Shown piece after piece: positions 30,257 to 42,599 of a DNA stretch of 64,000 nucleotides. Origin of the DNA: Adiantum capillus-veneris. Taxonomy: Eukaryota > Streptophyta > Polypodiopsida > Polypodiales > Pteridaceae. A model generated the notes under the pieces. That model was not told where the DNA came from, ran no database searches, and was given only the letters and a program-made list of their open reading frames with translations. The first letter of the stretch is position 1, and each line of letters starts with the position of its first letter. The translations under genes and the position numbers were made by a program. The stretch covers positions 153,365,092 through 153,429,091 of the forward strand of contig CM043943.1 of the NCBI GenBank assembly GCA_014529385.2, in the 5' to 3' direction.

Positions 30257-30846
30257 AGATTATACCTCCCCTCTCATGCTTGGTTCACACCTCTCTCTCT
30301 CTCTCTCTCTTGTATTATTTTATTACTTCATTTGGACATGTGCCCTCTTTTTTCTCTTTGAGAGAAAGAACTTAATTATTTATTTTTAAGTATCTAAATT
30401 CTCATTGGACCCCTTTAAAATCTAACCAATAGCATTCAAACACATCATGAGGGCCACATGTGGAGGATCATTTGAGCATGCGTCTTTGGTGCTTATTTAG
30501 TCATTTGGTTGAATGGAATACTTCAAGGACTTATCAATCAAGCATGGAAGAGTTCATGGCTCTTGAGAGTTATCTTTGAATTGAATTCTTTAAGATCTTT
30601 AGTCATTTAAGCATGTGAGAAACACCTCAAGCTTTTGGGTAAGGTTCCCACTAAGACTTAGAAAGCCAACAAGCACCTCACGCTTGGGTAGGATTCCCAC
30701 CTCAAGGTCAACCCTAGCTTGCCTAAGGTCAAAGGACTTTTGAACACTAACTTTTGGAGGTCCTTAATGAACTAACCCTACGATATTTAAGCTCCATTAG
30801 GTAGCATTGCTCTTTGATATACCATCTCTCATTTGGACCCCTATTC
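29882..30846 (-). repeat. LTR S copy 2, right half, truncated
   Basis: It continues the LTR interrupted at 24990, with the same AAGCCTCAGTCCCAAGGCCTC, CACTTC and GGCTTGGG segments as the solo LTR. It stops at about 30846, short of the expected end, where it joins repeat R. A (GT)n run (30223-30253) and a (CT)n run (30292-30311) lie within it. Confidence 0.85.
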
Positions 30847-33340
30847 GGTGTAGCATGTGTTAGCCGCTGCTAACAACTGAGTTGTTTTTGTACTAATCAT
30901 TGTCGTTTGTCTAAAGCCAGCTATCTTTGGAGCTAAAATGTTCTTTCATGTTGTATTATTTAAGTAAAATGACTACACACACATATAGGTACTGCTACAA
31001 ACTTTGTTTATTTCAACGTTACCCTCATTTCCCCCAAAAAAAAACTACCTCTGATCAGCTTATGGTTCCCCTACACTCTTAGCCTCTCTCACCATCATTC
31101 CAGTTATTTACAACTAGGAACAATGTACCATTTCTTAATAATAAAAGGTTTTTTAATCCCCCCCCAGGGTAGCTAGTTTTTTGGCCTCACACATGGTTGC
31201 CTCTTAAAATGACCACCCATGGGAATACTCCCTTGATTAGATGCCTTTGGAATTTTTAACACCGGGCTACATAGCTGGGATTAAACCACACAACCCCCCC
31301 TCCCCTCCTTCTTTACTTGGAACTTAAACACTTTGTGGGAATGTGGCCTTGTGAGACTACGGCCTTTTAGTGGGACTATGGCCGAATACATGGAAACTAT
31401 GGCCGAATACATGGAAACCTTTCCCTTGAAGGGTGCTTGCCTTACCACTTATTATCTCTCAATTTGTGTAGGGATTTAAGACATGTCTATAATGCACATG
31501 TATGTATACGTATCACGGTCAGCGTGCTGCCGCTATAGACTCTCTCTATCTCTCGCGCTATCTTTGTAACCTCCTGCCTGCTCACTAATACTCTACCTCT
31601 CACCTACCTTAACCCCTTTCAAGAGAGGATCATGGTGGCCACCTCTTGTGCTCCTAGGCCTTGAGAGTCAAGTGGATTGTGCTAATCGAGTGGATCTTCC
31701 ATATGATGCCTTCACCTGCGTGACCTTCTATCTAAGGAGGTGAGGGTTGCTTTGGCTCCTCACTTAGCCTTGTAATTGTATTTTTTGCATGTGTATGTGA
31801 TAATAGTGAGAGAGCAATTTCCATTTGCCTCCTTACCATGGTGCTATGGAGTTGGTTGAACATGGTGCAACTTCTCAGGTAGGTAAACTGCCGAACTAGC
31901 TTTATTCTGCAAAATTACATTTTGGCGTGATATTTTTACTCTACATTGGCTGAAAACATGGGATCCCAATTTTTGAGTAATGCACCACTGTAACTTAGCA
32001 TAATAAGGTTTTTTAACACCTGTTCCTTTTTGCACCATATTGACCGATATACTAGTTTTTTTCTACTTACAATGTTGTTGGAATAGGTGAATATGGTTAT
32101 CCTATGGGAATACTGGGTTCTTTTCCCTTGTTACCATGTGGTAGTTATGAGGCAATTTTTTTCATCACTTGCTTCGGTGTGTAGTAAGCTGCCCCCAAGC
32201 TACCAAACTGTCTATCCTACTGCACGAAAATTTGATGTTGCTTAAATTCATAATAGTGATCTATTTATGGAGGTGAGATGGTTGTTATTTGGAGGATTCG
32301 GCATTGCTATCTCTTTATCAACCATTTCTCTTGACCTCGTGAGCTAAAGGATTTTTTTTTGTCGGACACAAACCGGTACCATGGATACAATAGCATGTAG
32401 GTTTCGAGGCTTAACTTGATTTACTTCTACAACTGGGTAAACTACACTCTGTCGTGATGTCTTACTAGTTTTAATTGTGCATATTATAAGGATTTTTTGT
32501 ATGGATTGTACGTAGTTCTTTTTTGGGATAGTTTTGGTATTGTTTGACTCTATTATAAGACCTATACAGGCAAAAAAACTTTGGGTATAAAATACATAAA
32601 ATGCTCTATGAGCAAAAACATGGATTAAGATACTTGGATCAGAAGGGGTGCTGGCCCAAAATTTTGGTTATTTAAATAATCTATTGTAAAAGTGAATTAA
32701 AAAATGGGATATGTAATAACATTATCTATAAGCTATATTAATACACTTTTATCTTAAAGGAGTACGTGATGAACTTTTTGATTACAAGTTTGAAAAGAAC
32801 AAAAAATAACTCACACCTTGAGACTTTTTTTTTCAAACACAGAAGTGAATAATTGGACATTGGTTTCAAGTTAAAAAGGTTGTAAGATGGGCATGGATAA
32901 CAACTAATAAAGTCCATTGACACTTGTAAGACCCATTCAAAGCTAACATATTTGTTGTCTTGTTTGAATGGATGCAGGTGGAGGAATCTATTCTTTCTTG
33001 TAAAATTTCTGGCTTAGCTATTGTTTGTCCTTGATATACCAGGCTCTTACCACTTCATGGAACAAAGAACACAGATCATCCTTTGTACTTATACACTAGA
33101 ATGAGACCTCATTCTTATAGCAATGTACAAAAATAATTCTAAGACTAAGTTGTTTTTATGCTACCCCTGATCACTTGTCTAAATCCAACTAACTTTTGAA
33201 CTTGTATGTTCATTTGTGTTTATTTATTAAAATAAAACAGCTACACGCACGTCCTACACACAAGGCTATCCTAGTTTTTTGGGAGAACCAAGAGGCTGGC
33301 TTTAGAGACTTGTTTTGATTATAGAGCTAAGTTGGACCCA
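30847..33340 (+). repeat. Repeat family R, copy A (longest copy)
   Basis: About 2.4 kb of non-coding sequence shared with copy B (43283-45290) over most of its length, and with copies C and D over the last part. A roughly 100-base segment near its start (30884-30975) is repeated in diverged form near its end (33147-33265): both have GAGTTGTTTTT or AAGTTGTTTTT, a GTCTAAA phrase and a TACACACAC-type tail. It has no protein-coding motif and no recognised termini. At 30858-30875, TGTTAGC-CGCT-GCTAACA forms a small inverted repeat. Confidence 0.75.
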
Positions 33341-33693
33341 CTATCTATAATTATTGTTTAGGTTGGCTGGTGCTAGGTGGTCCCTCTTAGACTATAATTT
33401 TGGATACTTGCTCACGGCTATCATAGTCTCCTAACTTTGCCGGTTTAAGATTGCAGGTTTATCCAACGTTACTAACCTTGATTTTTATATGATCTTTCAG
33501 GATCACACTCATTATAAATTGATTGTTCGCATGAGAGTCACCCAGGACTCGGAGAAGCATGCAAGAATTTTATAACAAATTAGACTATACTTAAAGGACC
33601 ACCCTCCAAAAAAATCTTGCCCTTAGAACGAGGCCCTTTCTTGCCCAAAATGCCAAAAGCATTGTAACTTCTTACCCTAGGTAGTCTCTCTCT

Positions 33694-34599
33694 AACTCGT
33701 CAAATCATTTTTTACAAGCCCTTGCTCGTTCTCATTGCCTAGAGCTAACCTCTGAGCCTCTTTATGTGGCAACTTCCCTTGTCCTGAGATGTATTAGCAG
33801 CTTGGCAGCATCAGAACTTATTTATGAATTGGCTTTAGCTTCTGATAAAAAGTCTTTTATTTTGCACATGCTTTCTTTTAATGACCAGGTCAACATCTTG
33901 GCCACTTTAGACAAGGTCAATAAGGATGGTGTAGCTATGATCTTTCAGTATATTGCTCAATTGTATATACTCTCTTTACAATACAACCAAGAGGTGGCTC
34001 CGTTCTCTTCGTCGGGGGTGGAGTTATCTAAATTTCTTAAGAAGTTATGCAACCTTAATCCAACTTTTATTAGTGCCCCTACTACTATTGCTATCCCTCA
34101 AATTGATGGCATCTTTTGCAAAGATAGTGCTACTTTGGAAGCCATCAAGGAAGTTCAAAACAACCTTTGCTCCCTGAGTGACTCTAACCTTTTGGAGATG
34201 GTACCCAAAGTTTCTAAAGTTTTTCCTTTTTTACTTGTTAGACAAATACAGTTTGAGTCTTTTGGTATGCACCATCAACTTTGGGTCCTCCCCAAAGCAC
34301 CTATCCTTAGGAAAACATGGGCATATCTGGTCAACCTCCCTGCTTCCATTGTGGAGGACTATAGATTTAAAGTGCTAAAAGGAGAGTAGTTCTTGGACAT
34401 AGGGGAACTCATCGAGGCTCCCTTCATCCTCAACTTTGTTGATCATTCTACGTGTTCATCTAATGTAGGGTTATATATTCATACAAAAGGCAACATGGAG
34501 TTCGCCAAGAGAAATCCATGTTTTAGCATTCAAAAATTTATAAGTAAATACGTGCAAGAGGAAAATGCTCACTCTTGCACGGGGGGAGATTGCACCTAG
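33694..34599 (+). CDS. Unrecognised ORF upstream of the first 310-bp direct repeat
   Basis: The Met-initiated frame is 33766-34389 (207 residues). It is open upstream to about 33694 and continues after one TAG in the same frame to 34599. Features are a Leu-rich helical N-terminal half (ALASDKKSFILHMLSFNDQV) and LSKFLKKLCNLNPTF, with no known motif. Its last coding bases overlap the direct repeat starting at 34526. Because the second direct repeat is followed by a Penelope-like RT, this may be another part of that element, but nothing in the protein proves it. A host gene is unlikely. Confidence 0.4.
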
Positions 34600-34836
34600 T
34601 GCTTGTGTCTTTCTTCTCTCATCTCTTCTCTCTTGTAGTGCCGATGTAGCATTCCGCTCTAAGAGGTGCATCTGCATACACTCTCTTACTCTCCCCCGCT
34701 CTCTTTTTCTCTCTGTTTGCGTATAGCTTCGATTACATGATTATGGATGTGCCTGGTATGCAGATCTGTCAATTTTATGGATTATATTATGTTATTCTTG
34801 ATATTTGCAAGGCTCTCCGTGCTCCCGTTTGTAACA
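34526..34836 (+). repeat. First 310-bp direct repeat (possible Penelope-type pseudo-LTR)
   Basis: From GCATTCAAAAATTTATAAGTAA to GTTTGTAACA it matches 40314-40625 in the same orientation at roughly 88-90 percent by eye. It includes a CT-rich block and CAGATCTGTCAATTTTATGG. Penelope-like elements typically carry same-orientation repeats at both ends, which is why I suggest this role. Confidence 0.65.
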
Positions 34837-35954
34837 GTGGTATTCGAGCATTGGATACGATCCTAGCTTGGTATGGAGGCATGAATACAGAGAACTTCAC
34901 AATCAATCTATCAAAGCTAAGTGTATATTATCATTACACTGGTGATTTTTGTCTCCTTTTACTTTGATCTTTCTTCTTCACTCAGAGGCAAGGTGTTTGT
35001 GCTTGAGAAATTCATAGCTAGGTATGGCTAAGTGAACTATATAGCAAAGAAAAAATAATCACTTATGATGGGTGAAAAAATATTTATATTTGAGTTGGCA
35101 CATCAACGAGCATTCGATTGGATTTATGGTTATACGAAAGCAATATTACATGTATAATAGAGAAGAAGCGATAGGATTAAGAGGTGATGTAGAATAAATA
35201 TGAGTATATGCAGGGAGTAATTGAGGAAAAAGAAAATAATACACTAGAACGCGATGGATATTATTTCAACTCCAGAAAAAAAATCTTGATAGTTGTTGAT
35301 TGTTCGAATGAGTTTTTCTTGGGACATTCGAATTTTGAGTGACCTTCGAGGTTCTTCCCATTCTGCAATGCCGAAGGGAGAATCAAGGATTGGCCAAAGC
35401 CGCTGTAGAAAGCACAAAAATAAGCCTCAAATTTTGGTGGGAACTACCCCAAGATAACCTCTTTTTTTTATTTCATGTGCAAGAGTAGACCTAAGCCCCG
35501 ATTCCCTAGCAATGAGCAGCCGTGCTCAACCGTTAGGGACACACAATTGTCACAAAACAACCCAAGGACAGTGATCTTCTTAGCAGCGTAATATAACGTC
35601 ATCAAGGCTCTACAGTGTCGTCAGGGGAGGGGAGTCATTGCAGTAGCGAGATGTCGTAGACAGCAGCAACATGAATCCCAACAACAAATAGCAAAGAAAA
35701 GCAGCACCGACTTGCATGCGATGGCAAGAGAGTGCCAACTAAAACTCTCCAGTCCTCTCTAACCAACCGTCGCCCAACACCCTCTCTCTCCCTTGCATGC
35801 AGTCGACCAAAATTGTTCATATCTCTTCAGCCAACCGTCGCCTAGCACTCTCTCTTTCTCTCATATGCAACCGACATGTTGTTGCTTTCTAGTCTTGCTC
35901 CCCTCCTTTTGCGGTATGCATGGCCTCCCTCAACCAGTCAATCAATGATATCTC

Positions 35955-35997
<43 letters not shown>

Positions 35998-36108
35998 ATC
36001 GGCCATTCGACCATGGCCAGTCCACCAACATCCCTTTTTTCTTTGTCCCTTGGTTTGTGCTAAATAGGTGAATACCCACCCACTCTCAACTGACAACCAT
36101 GCAAATCC

Positions 36109-36148
<40 letters not shown>

Positions 36149-37033
36149 GGAAACGCCAAGTGATCCTGTGGCTTTCCTGAACTTGCCATGCATGGGGCAC
36201 TATTTTTTTTCTTTTACTGGCCATAGTGAGTGACTGAAGCAACCACTCCTCTCTCTCAGAGCCGCAAACCATCACTCTTTCTCTCTCTGATCTCTCTCTC
36301 TCTCTCTTCGTGCCTAACGAACACTCTCCCCATCAACCAACTCCAAGCCAGTTTCATGCAGAAACCTCAAAGGGTTGGCCTTCTCCGACTGCTTCCTTGC
36401 ACATCACGTGCTACTGCCCCTCTCTCTTAGTAGCTCCGGGCTTAAGCCTCCTGCCTACAATTCACCATCTTTGGTCCCAATCCCCTCATCTTCGCCTGCA
36501 CGACACACCCCAGATTGCATTCATTGCGAGGATCCTTACTGAGTCGTTCTCTCACACCCGAACCTCACCATTTTCCATTAATTTCTCAAAGTTTGACGAA
36601 GCTGATGTGCGAGGGCTGCAACCTACACTAGTGGAGAGATGTGGGTTTGTAGCTAGTTGATGATGGTGCTGGGCACCAATTCAAGAACCACGCCCTTCAG
36701 CTGAGGTAGGTGTAGCTTTGCTACTTGTGTTCCTTTTATATGCTGGCGACTACTCCTCTTGCGACTGATGTCGGTGCTCGACAAGCGAGCCTCTTTACAG
36801 CGACTCGACTGTGTGTGTGCTTCTAGTCGCCCCTCTTGTGCCATTATCGGCTACCTAGCTAGCCCACTTTTGGTTAAGCAACTACAACAATTCACTGAAT
36901 GTAAAACAACTTGCTCATGGCCCTATAAGACATTCGGATTTCCATCCTGCAGGACTACGCCATCGATAATGACATCTGCTAGGGTATCGAAGTCTGCCAA
37001 TATTTTCCCAACGGCCGATCAAGTATAGACTAT
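34837..37033. other. No gene recognised; CT microsatellites
   Basis: Contains (CT)n runs at about 35959-35993, 36109-36147 and 36282-36307. Several short frames (35876-36067, 36310-36660) are largely repeat-driven. No domain found. Confidence 0.5.
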
Positions 37034-37755
37034 TTGGTACCCAATACCCTACGTGCCTGGCACGATTATATCGAAGGGCAACCAAAATTTTGTGGCATTC
37101 TAGAATTTGGCACACCCCGCCCAGGCAACATCAATTGGGCTAAAGCGAAACTTCGCACCGGGGAAATACTCATCACAAAAAAATTATTTACATTAATGCA
37201 TTTGACCTACTGCACTCTCCGACGATCGAAACCACTCGTGCTTGTAAGGTACTTACCCTCAACCAATAGTGGAGTTGCTTTCCCATTGTTATGTTTAAAG
37301 TTTGGGATATGTCCGCCAATAATAATGTATATCACTCTTTTCATTAAATCCCACCTGACCACTTTTACAATGTATTTGGTAAACTTTTATGTAGTAACCC
37401 CCACCGTAACCTCATCATGTTTGTTAATTACCACAAACCACGTATGTCTGCTAGCTTTTGGGATGTCTACATTGGGGATCGATGGGATGGCCAGTCACCC
37501 TATCTATTTGACCATCTAACGGAGGAAAGGAAAAAAGTCCACACACATGAACACATACGAGCTACAAATCTTACCTTACCTGATGCTTGGTATGAAGACC
37601 ACAAACCTTGTTTCTTTTGCCTCGAGTATGGCCCATGGATGTCTCAAGAACCCCAAAACACCCGCCCCGAATGGAAAGAAATGACTCCAATAGCTACAGG
37701 TTACAATTGGGAGGCAGGGGTTAGCTGTATCTATGGTGACAAAAAGCCCATATAA
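37034..37755 (+). pseudogene. Broken unidentified coding sequence
   Basis: Two overlapping frames have protein-like composition. The downstream frame (37417-37755, open with one stop back to about 37270) reads RMSASFWDVYIGDRWDGQSP, then PCFFCLEYGPWMSQEP and TGYNWEAGVSCIYGDKKPI. It is rich in Trp, Tyr and Cys, which is unusual for random AT-rich DNA. The upstream frame (37034-37519) starts ahead of it and probably carries the N-terminal part (YIEGQPKFCGILEFG). I do not recognise the family. It lies between the two direct repeats. Confidence 0.45.
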
Positions 37756-38771
37756 ATATTTCAATTGCAATTTTTGTAAATATTTTGTTTCTATAGAATA
37801 ACAGGCATAAAATTTTCATTTTATCTCTCTCTTGAAATATCCTTACACTCTATTTTTCTTAGTTGTTTAATCTCGACATTGACAGTGCACGACAAATGAT
37901 AACATATTGTGCTTGCTTCTTTTTATTGAGTAACTGAGTGCAAAAATGTTGTAGTATTGTCATGGATAATACACCAACAAATCAAGTAACTTTTTTAGAA
38001 ATTCTCTTGCAATACCCTACCATTTTCTCTTGGAATTGAAAAGAATTGATCATAAAACATTTGAAGTTCACCCTTCTCATGCAATACAACCATTTACTAT
38101 TAGAAAAACTTATCTGCATAATGGGATGGCTAATTTATGGATGACTACCCTTATCAACTCTCATTGTCATCTGCACTTTGTCTTAACAACATTCATACAT
38201 CAGCATTCCTACTTTTCCATTCTAGTGATTTACAAGTCATTTCTACCTTCAAAGGCTATAATTGTCAGTGTTTGTAACTCTTTGATTTTCTAATTTTGGT
38301 ATGCACAATCATAATAGTCCTCCACGTGCAATCGAACACAATATGTAGTCTTTTATACAATGATATCACTATAGAGACCAAGAGGCATTGCTATTCTTTT
38401 AACTTAAATTGAATTAAGGTGTTTCATCTAGTTGCAAGGGTGGTAAGGTACTCTCCTATGATTTTACTTGCAATGTTGTTGTAGGTGGTGCACTTACAAC
38501 GGAGGTGCAAATTCTTTCTTGTTTGTATGGGTATTTACAATGGTAGGTGGAGGTTGTGTCAAAGCTTGCATTTCCGTATAAGGACTACATGAAGATAAGA
38601 AGCTTCATTTGTTTTTCTATGTTTGAGCCCAGTGATACAAGTCGTTCTCGCTTGGGATCCAAACTAGCTCTGGATCAGGTGTATAGTGTTCTTGATCTTT
38701 CCCTTCCCACGATCTTCAATCGGCTTTACTAGAGGATTTGACTCACATGGGTCTATAGGTGACATGTAAGA
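37756..38771. other. Unrecognised non-coding sequence
   Basis: About 1 kb, AT-rich, with frames of 61-87 codons lacking motifs. The part from about 38400 may belong to the WxPK-bearing fossil to its right, but no domain was seen. Confidence 0.5.
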
Positions 38772-39100
38772 ACACAATTTATGTTTAGGCACCCAAATTT
38801 GATCATTCCCTTATAGTAGCCTTGGGCTTCTAATAGTCGTTTAGGAATCCAACACTACGTTTTCTTACATTTCTTGGAGCGAGTGGGGCCTCTCTTTCAA
38901 GGCTTCTATTTTTAAGCGTAAAAAATGGTCGCTAAAGAAGCTTCAGGGACCCATTTGTACGTTTTCTTTGTTATATTATGACGACTCTTGTGGGTCTCAT
39001 GTTTTGTTTCAGCTACAAAAGTTGAAGCTCTAGAGGGTTGGGTCATAGGTATCTTAAACATGTTGCTATCTTGTTTTGTTTCATAGCCAATTATTAGCAT
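38772..39100 (-). pseudogene. Fossil of the WxPK-repeat module
   Basis: On the minus strand the 39100-38912 frame ends ...TYKWVPEASLATIF. Further downstream, 38850-38772 encodes WIPKRLLEAQGYYKG, after which a one-base deletion shifts the frame just before what would be an IWVPK motif. The LLEAQG.Y.G pattern matches T1 (LLEAQGFYEGNTQIWLPK) closely. This is the remnant of a related element's 3' module, with nothing else of that element recognised nearby. Confidence 0.75.
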
Positions 39101-39488
39101 AAAATCGACACATTCTCCATTTGTTAACTACACCTTGGCGCAAGTTTTGATAGTTGCAACTCTCTCCTACTTGTACCTCTCTCCGTCATTGGTAGATATA
39201 TTTTAAAATGTTGGTATGTACATCAAATACCTAATTTCTCATTTTCTCATGTTATCTTATGAGTTATGAACGCATCCATCTCTCATATTGTGGCTTGAGA
39301 TTTGCATTAAATGGAGTTGTTCTCAAAATCCTTTGACACTAAGCAATGTAGCTACTCATATCAACTACGATATTTTGGATTCACGCACAACAATTTGTAA
39401 GTACTTTGCTATACTCCAAAGTGGTGTCACACAGATAGTAAATATTTTCCTCTTTTATGTCTTGTCTAGTCCATTGGTCACATGCACA

Positions 39489-39725
39489 TAGATTTGCCAA
39501 TTTAGGCAGTGTATAAATGCTCATCCTAATGTAGATTCGTTGCTTTAGGAAACACCAGTTGTCCGTGAAGATCCGCCGATTTAGCTACCAACCCGACAAA
39601 TTACAGATTCATTATTTACACAAAATTACATGCAGATTTGCCGATTTAGGCAGCATTAGTGCATATTTGTTGATTTAGACAACACATCTCATTGGTGTAG
39701 ATTTCCAGTTTGAAGCAACACCAAT
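39489..39725. repeat. Degenerate tandem array, unit about 30-44 bases
   Basis: Variants of AGATTTGCCGATTTAGGCA recur at about 39490, 39534, 39571, 39634, 39663 and 39700, each followed by a CA-rich tail. Sequence identity is low, suggesting an old array. Confidence 0.7.
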
Positions 39726-40313
39726 CACAAGATCATGCTACAGTGGCTGGCCATCACTGTCCTTAGTATGATTTTGTTACCCGAATATATAATGAAAGTA
39801 ATTTGGATTTGGACCTTGGATTTGGACTTGGTATATGATGATTTTCCATCGCGACAGTGTTTATGGAATTTGACTTGAGATTTATGAAAATGAATGATGA
39901 GTGTGACCAATGATATCTTGATTTATCAAGGTATGATATATACTGCATATTCTAGTGGTACGGGACACTAGAATATGCAATATGCGGATAATGGTAGGCA
40001 TAAGTAATGTTGTTTAATTTTTTGAAATTTTCTTCAATATGTCATACTTCTGATGCCGAATACTAATCATTGTTTATAACAAGTATGGTTTCAAGATTCT
40101 TATCTTTGCAACTAAGGAAAATTGCCTTCTAACAGAGAGGTATATAATGAAAATGGTAAATCGTATTTATTGCAGTTGATAGGTGGAAAAAATGCATAAC
40201 TACTGTATGGAATGTGCAAAGGATAGCACATTCATTATCATTGTATTATAAAAGAGCTCTTTGTGAGCTATAGTCACTTTATGTCCGGGCGGGCAATGTG
40301 TATTCATTTTTGA
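39726..40313. other. No feature recognised
   Basis: About 590 bases, AT-rich, with no domain. A palindrome-like CTAGAATATGCA/TGCATATTCTAG pair is present around 39942-39980. Confidence 0.5.
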
Positions 40314-40625
40314 GCATTCAAAAATCTATAAGTAATACGTGCAAGAGAAAAATGCTCACTCTTGCGTTGGGAAATATTGCACCCAGTGCTCATGTCTTTC
40401 TTCTCTCATCTCCTCTCTTCTCTCTTGTGATGCCGATGTAGCACTCCGCTCTAGGAGGTGCATCTGCACGCGCTCTCTTAATCTCCCCCACTCTCTTTAT
40501 CTCTTTGTTCGCGTATAGCTTTGATTACATGCTTGTGGATGTGCCAAGTATGCAGATCTGTCAATTTTATGGATTGTAGTATGTTATTCTTGATATTTGC
40601 AAGCTCTCTGCACTCCTGTTTGTAG
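40314..40625 (+). repeat. Second 310-bp direct repeat (possible Penelope-type pseudo-LTR)
   Basis: Same sequence and orientation as 34526-34836. It immediately precedes the reading frames of the Penelope-like RT, which is where the upstream repeat of such an element would lie. Confidence 0.65.
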
Positions 40626-41282
40626 CAATCCATACTTCTACACCGAATCTGTTTGGAATGTTTTTTGGACTTATCTTAAATGTGCCTGTAAATTTCTCGA
40701 CCCAAAAACCTCTTGTGATTCCAATATGTGGTTTGACCATGATATCTAGTATATTCTCAATCACTTGGATCAGCTCTTCTCGAAGAAACCTGTGGACTTT
40801 CATCTATCCCTTATCTACTCTTGGTTGGGTGGACAGGTCAAGCAGCTTGTTATTGCTCAAATTTCTTTTAACATCTTTTGTGGCCTTATGCTTGATATTC
40901 TTAAGGAACTCAAATTTGATGAGCCTGACACGTATCTCTCTACTTATGCCAATTACAAAGGTGTCAAAATCATTACTGGATTACTCAAGTTGTGCAATGA
41001 GGATGATGATTCTTCCTCACTGAAAAGACCTAACTCTGTAACCACCCCCAATAACTCTTTTCACATCTTTTCTAACACCTAGTACTTCCTCTAGCTTTAA
41101 TAGACGAATGTCTCGTAGCTTTACTAGAGGAAGAGGTAGAAATAGTCCCATCCGGCACCTCCTTGACTTGTAATCATCTATACTTTGTAGTATTTTTTGG
41201 CCCATGTGGAAGGATGTGTTTCTCAAAAAAGACCTCTACATCATATTTTATCTATAGACATTGTCTGTACTAGAATGAACTT

Positions 41283-41567
41283 TTGGACTGGTTTTCACCC
41301 AAAACAATATTCTGTGAGTGTTTTGAATTACTTTTTGGCAGCCATAAAATGTTGGATAATGTCTCAGTTGGCTGTACATATCATCAGCTTGTTAAAAATT
41401 TAGTCTACATCAATAACTTTCTACATTACAATACTATCATGGGCTGTGCTTGTGATAAGTATAGTACTTTTTGTAAAGATTTTGGTGATTTAAGCAAGCA
41501 TGTCTGTACTTGTGATCTTAATGTGATTAATGGCACCACGGTCCAAAAATCTTGGCAAAAGGACTGA
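41283..41567 (+). pseudogene. Penelope-like RT, Cys-rich N-terminal segment
   Basis: The frame contains GCACDKYSTFCKDFGDLSKH then VCTCDLNVINGT. The C-X-C...F...HV.TGDL.I layout is one I associate with RTs of plant and algal Penelope-like elements, just before the RT fingers; here the usual TGD reads TCD. The frame breaks at 41567 and resumes in others. Confidence 0.55.
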
Positions 41568-41686
41568 ATCACATCCCTAGTTTTTCAAAAAACCCATACC
41601 TTGCTCTATCAGCTTCACTTAGCTGCTAAACTGACCTTGTCAGTTCTTCCCAACTAGAGAAGGCAATCCTACTGGACTTAACCAAA

Positions 41687-42400
41687 TTGGTTCAACAATG
41701 TCTTCTTCAAAAAACATCCCTCTTACCGCACAATTGGTTGTCTACAAATAGCACTTGGATCACACCAGACCTCGATTTGAAAAAGCTAGCATATAATTGG
41801 TTTGTTGTAGGCTTGATAAAAGTGCCGATTGCCCTGCTCTTATTTGCAAAAACCTTGCTTGGAAAGCTGCTCACTCATGCCTTTCTGGTGGGGAATTTAC
41901 TTTGCTTAACTTTATCCCCTAGTGAGGTCACGAATGGTATTACTAAACACCTTATTGGTCTTGGATACTCTCTTGAGACAGTAAAGCTTCGTGTTTTATT
42001 TCCCATCTATAATCATCACAAAGACAAGTTCCGATGGATATGTGATGCCTCAAATGGTATATTTACCAGCATTACTAAAGACATTACTTTATGACTTGAC
42101 CTTATACTTTCCGAGTTTGAATCCGTTTGTGCAATTAAACAAAGAGTTTGTTTGGACTTTCTCCTCAAAATACATTGTAACCCATTTTGGCTGGTTAAGA
42201 ACTTTACCAAGGTCACTCTTGACCTCCCCAGTCAAATATTTCATCTCTTTTTTGCTGACATCACTCAATGTTACGAGAATATACCCCTGAATGGGGATAC
42301 GGGGTTGAAGAAGGTTTTGAAAGAAATGACTAAGATTGCATTTAACCATGTTAGGTTAAAAGGTTTTTCCTACATTTCTCTCGTTAATAAGCCTAGATGG
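41687..42400 (+). pseudogene. Penelope-like RT fingers and first palm motif
   Basis: Frame 41687-42094 ends VLFPIYNHHKDKFRWICDAS then NGIFTSITKDITL, the fingers block before the palm. After a stop, frame 42152-42454 gives NFTKVTLDLPSQIFHLFFA, then DITQCYENIPL at about 42256-42288 with the first catalytic Asp, followed by KKVLKEMTKIAF and GFSYISLV. Continuity across frames in correct RT order supports a single ancestral ORF. Confidence 0.65.
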
Positions 42401-42599
42401 ATTAAAAAACCAACTCATCTCACTCCTCCCACTTCGATGAGAAAAATCTTATAGCATTACTTGGCTTCTGGACAACTATTCAATCCACTTTAGAGGCCAT
42501 TGCTATAACCAAAGCCTCAGCATCCCTATGGGATTTTCCTGCTCAACCTAATGTGAGATTTGTATTTTGAATATAAATGGTTTCTTAAGACCATGACAA

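Noticed and set aside
30847-33340. Interpretation of repeat R copy A as an LTR retrotransposon with about 100-bp terminal repeats
   Set aside because: The end repeats are only loosely similar, lack TG...CA termini, and no primer site or polypurine tract accompanies them; kept as unclassified.
36230-36660. Possible plant gene with Ser/Pro-rich N-terminus
   Set aside because: Overlapping frames are seeded by CT microsatellites and show no conserved motif or intron structure.
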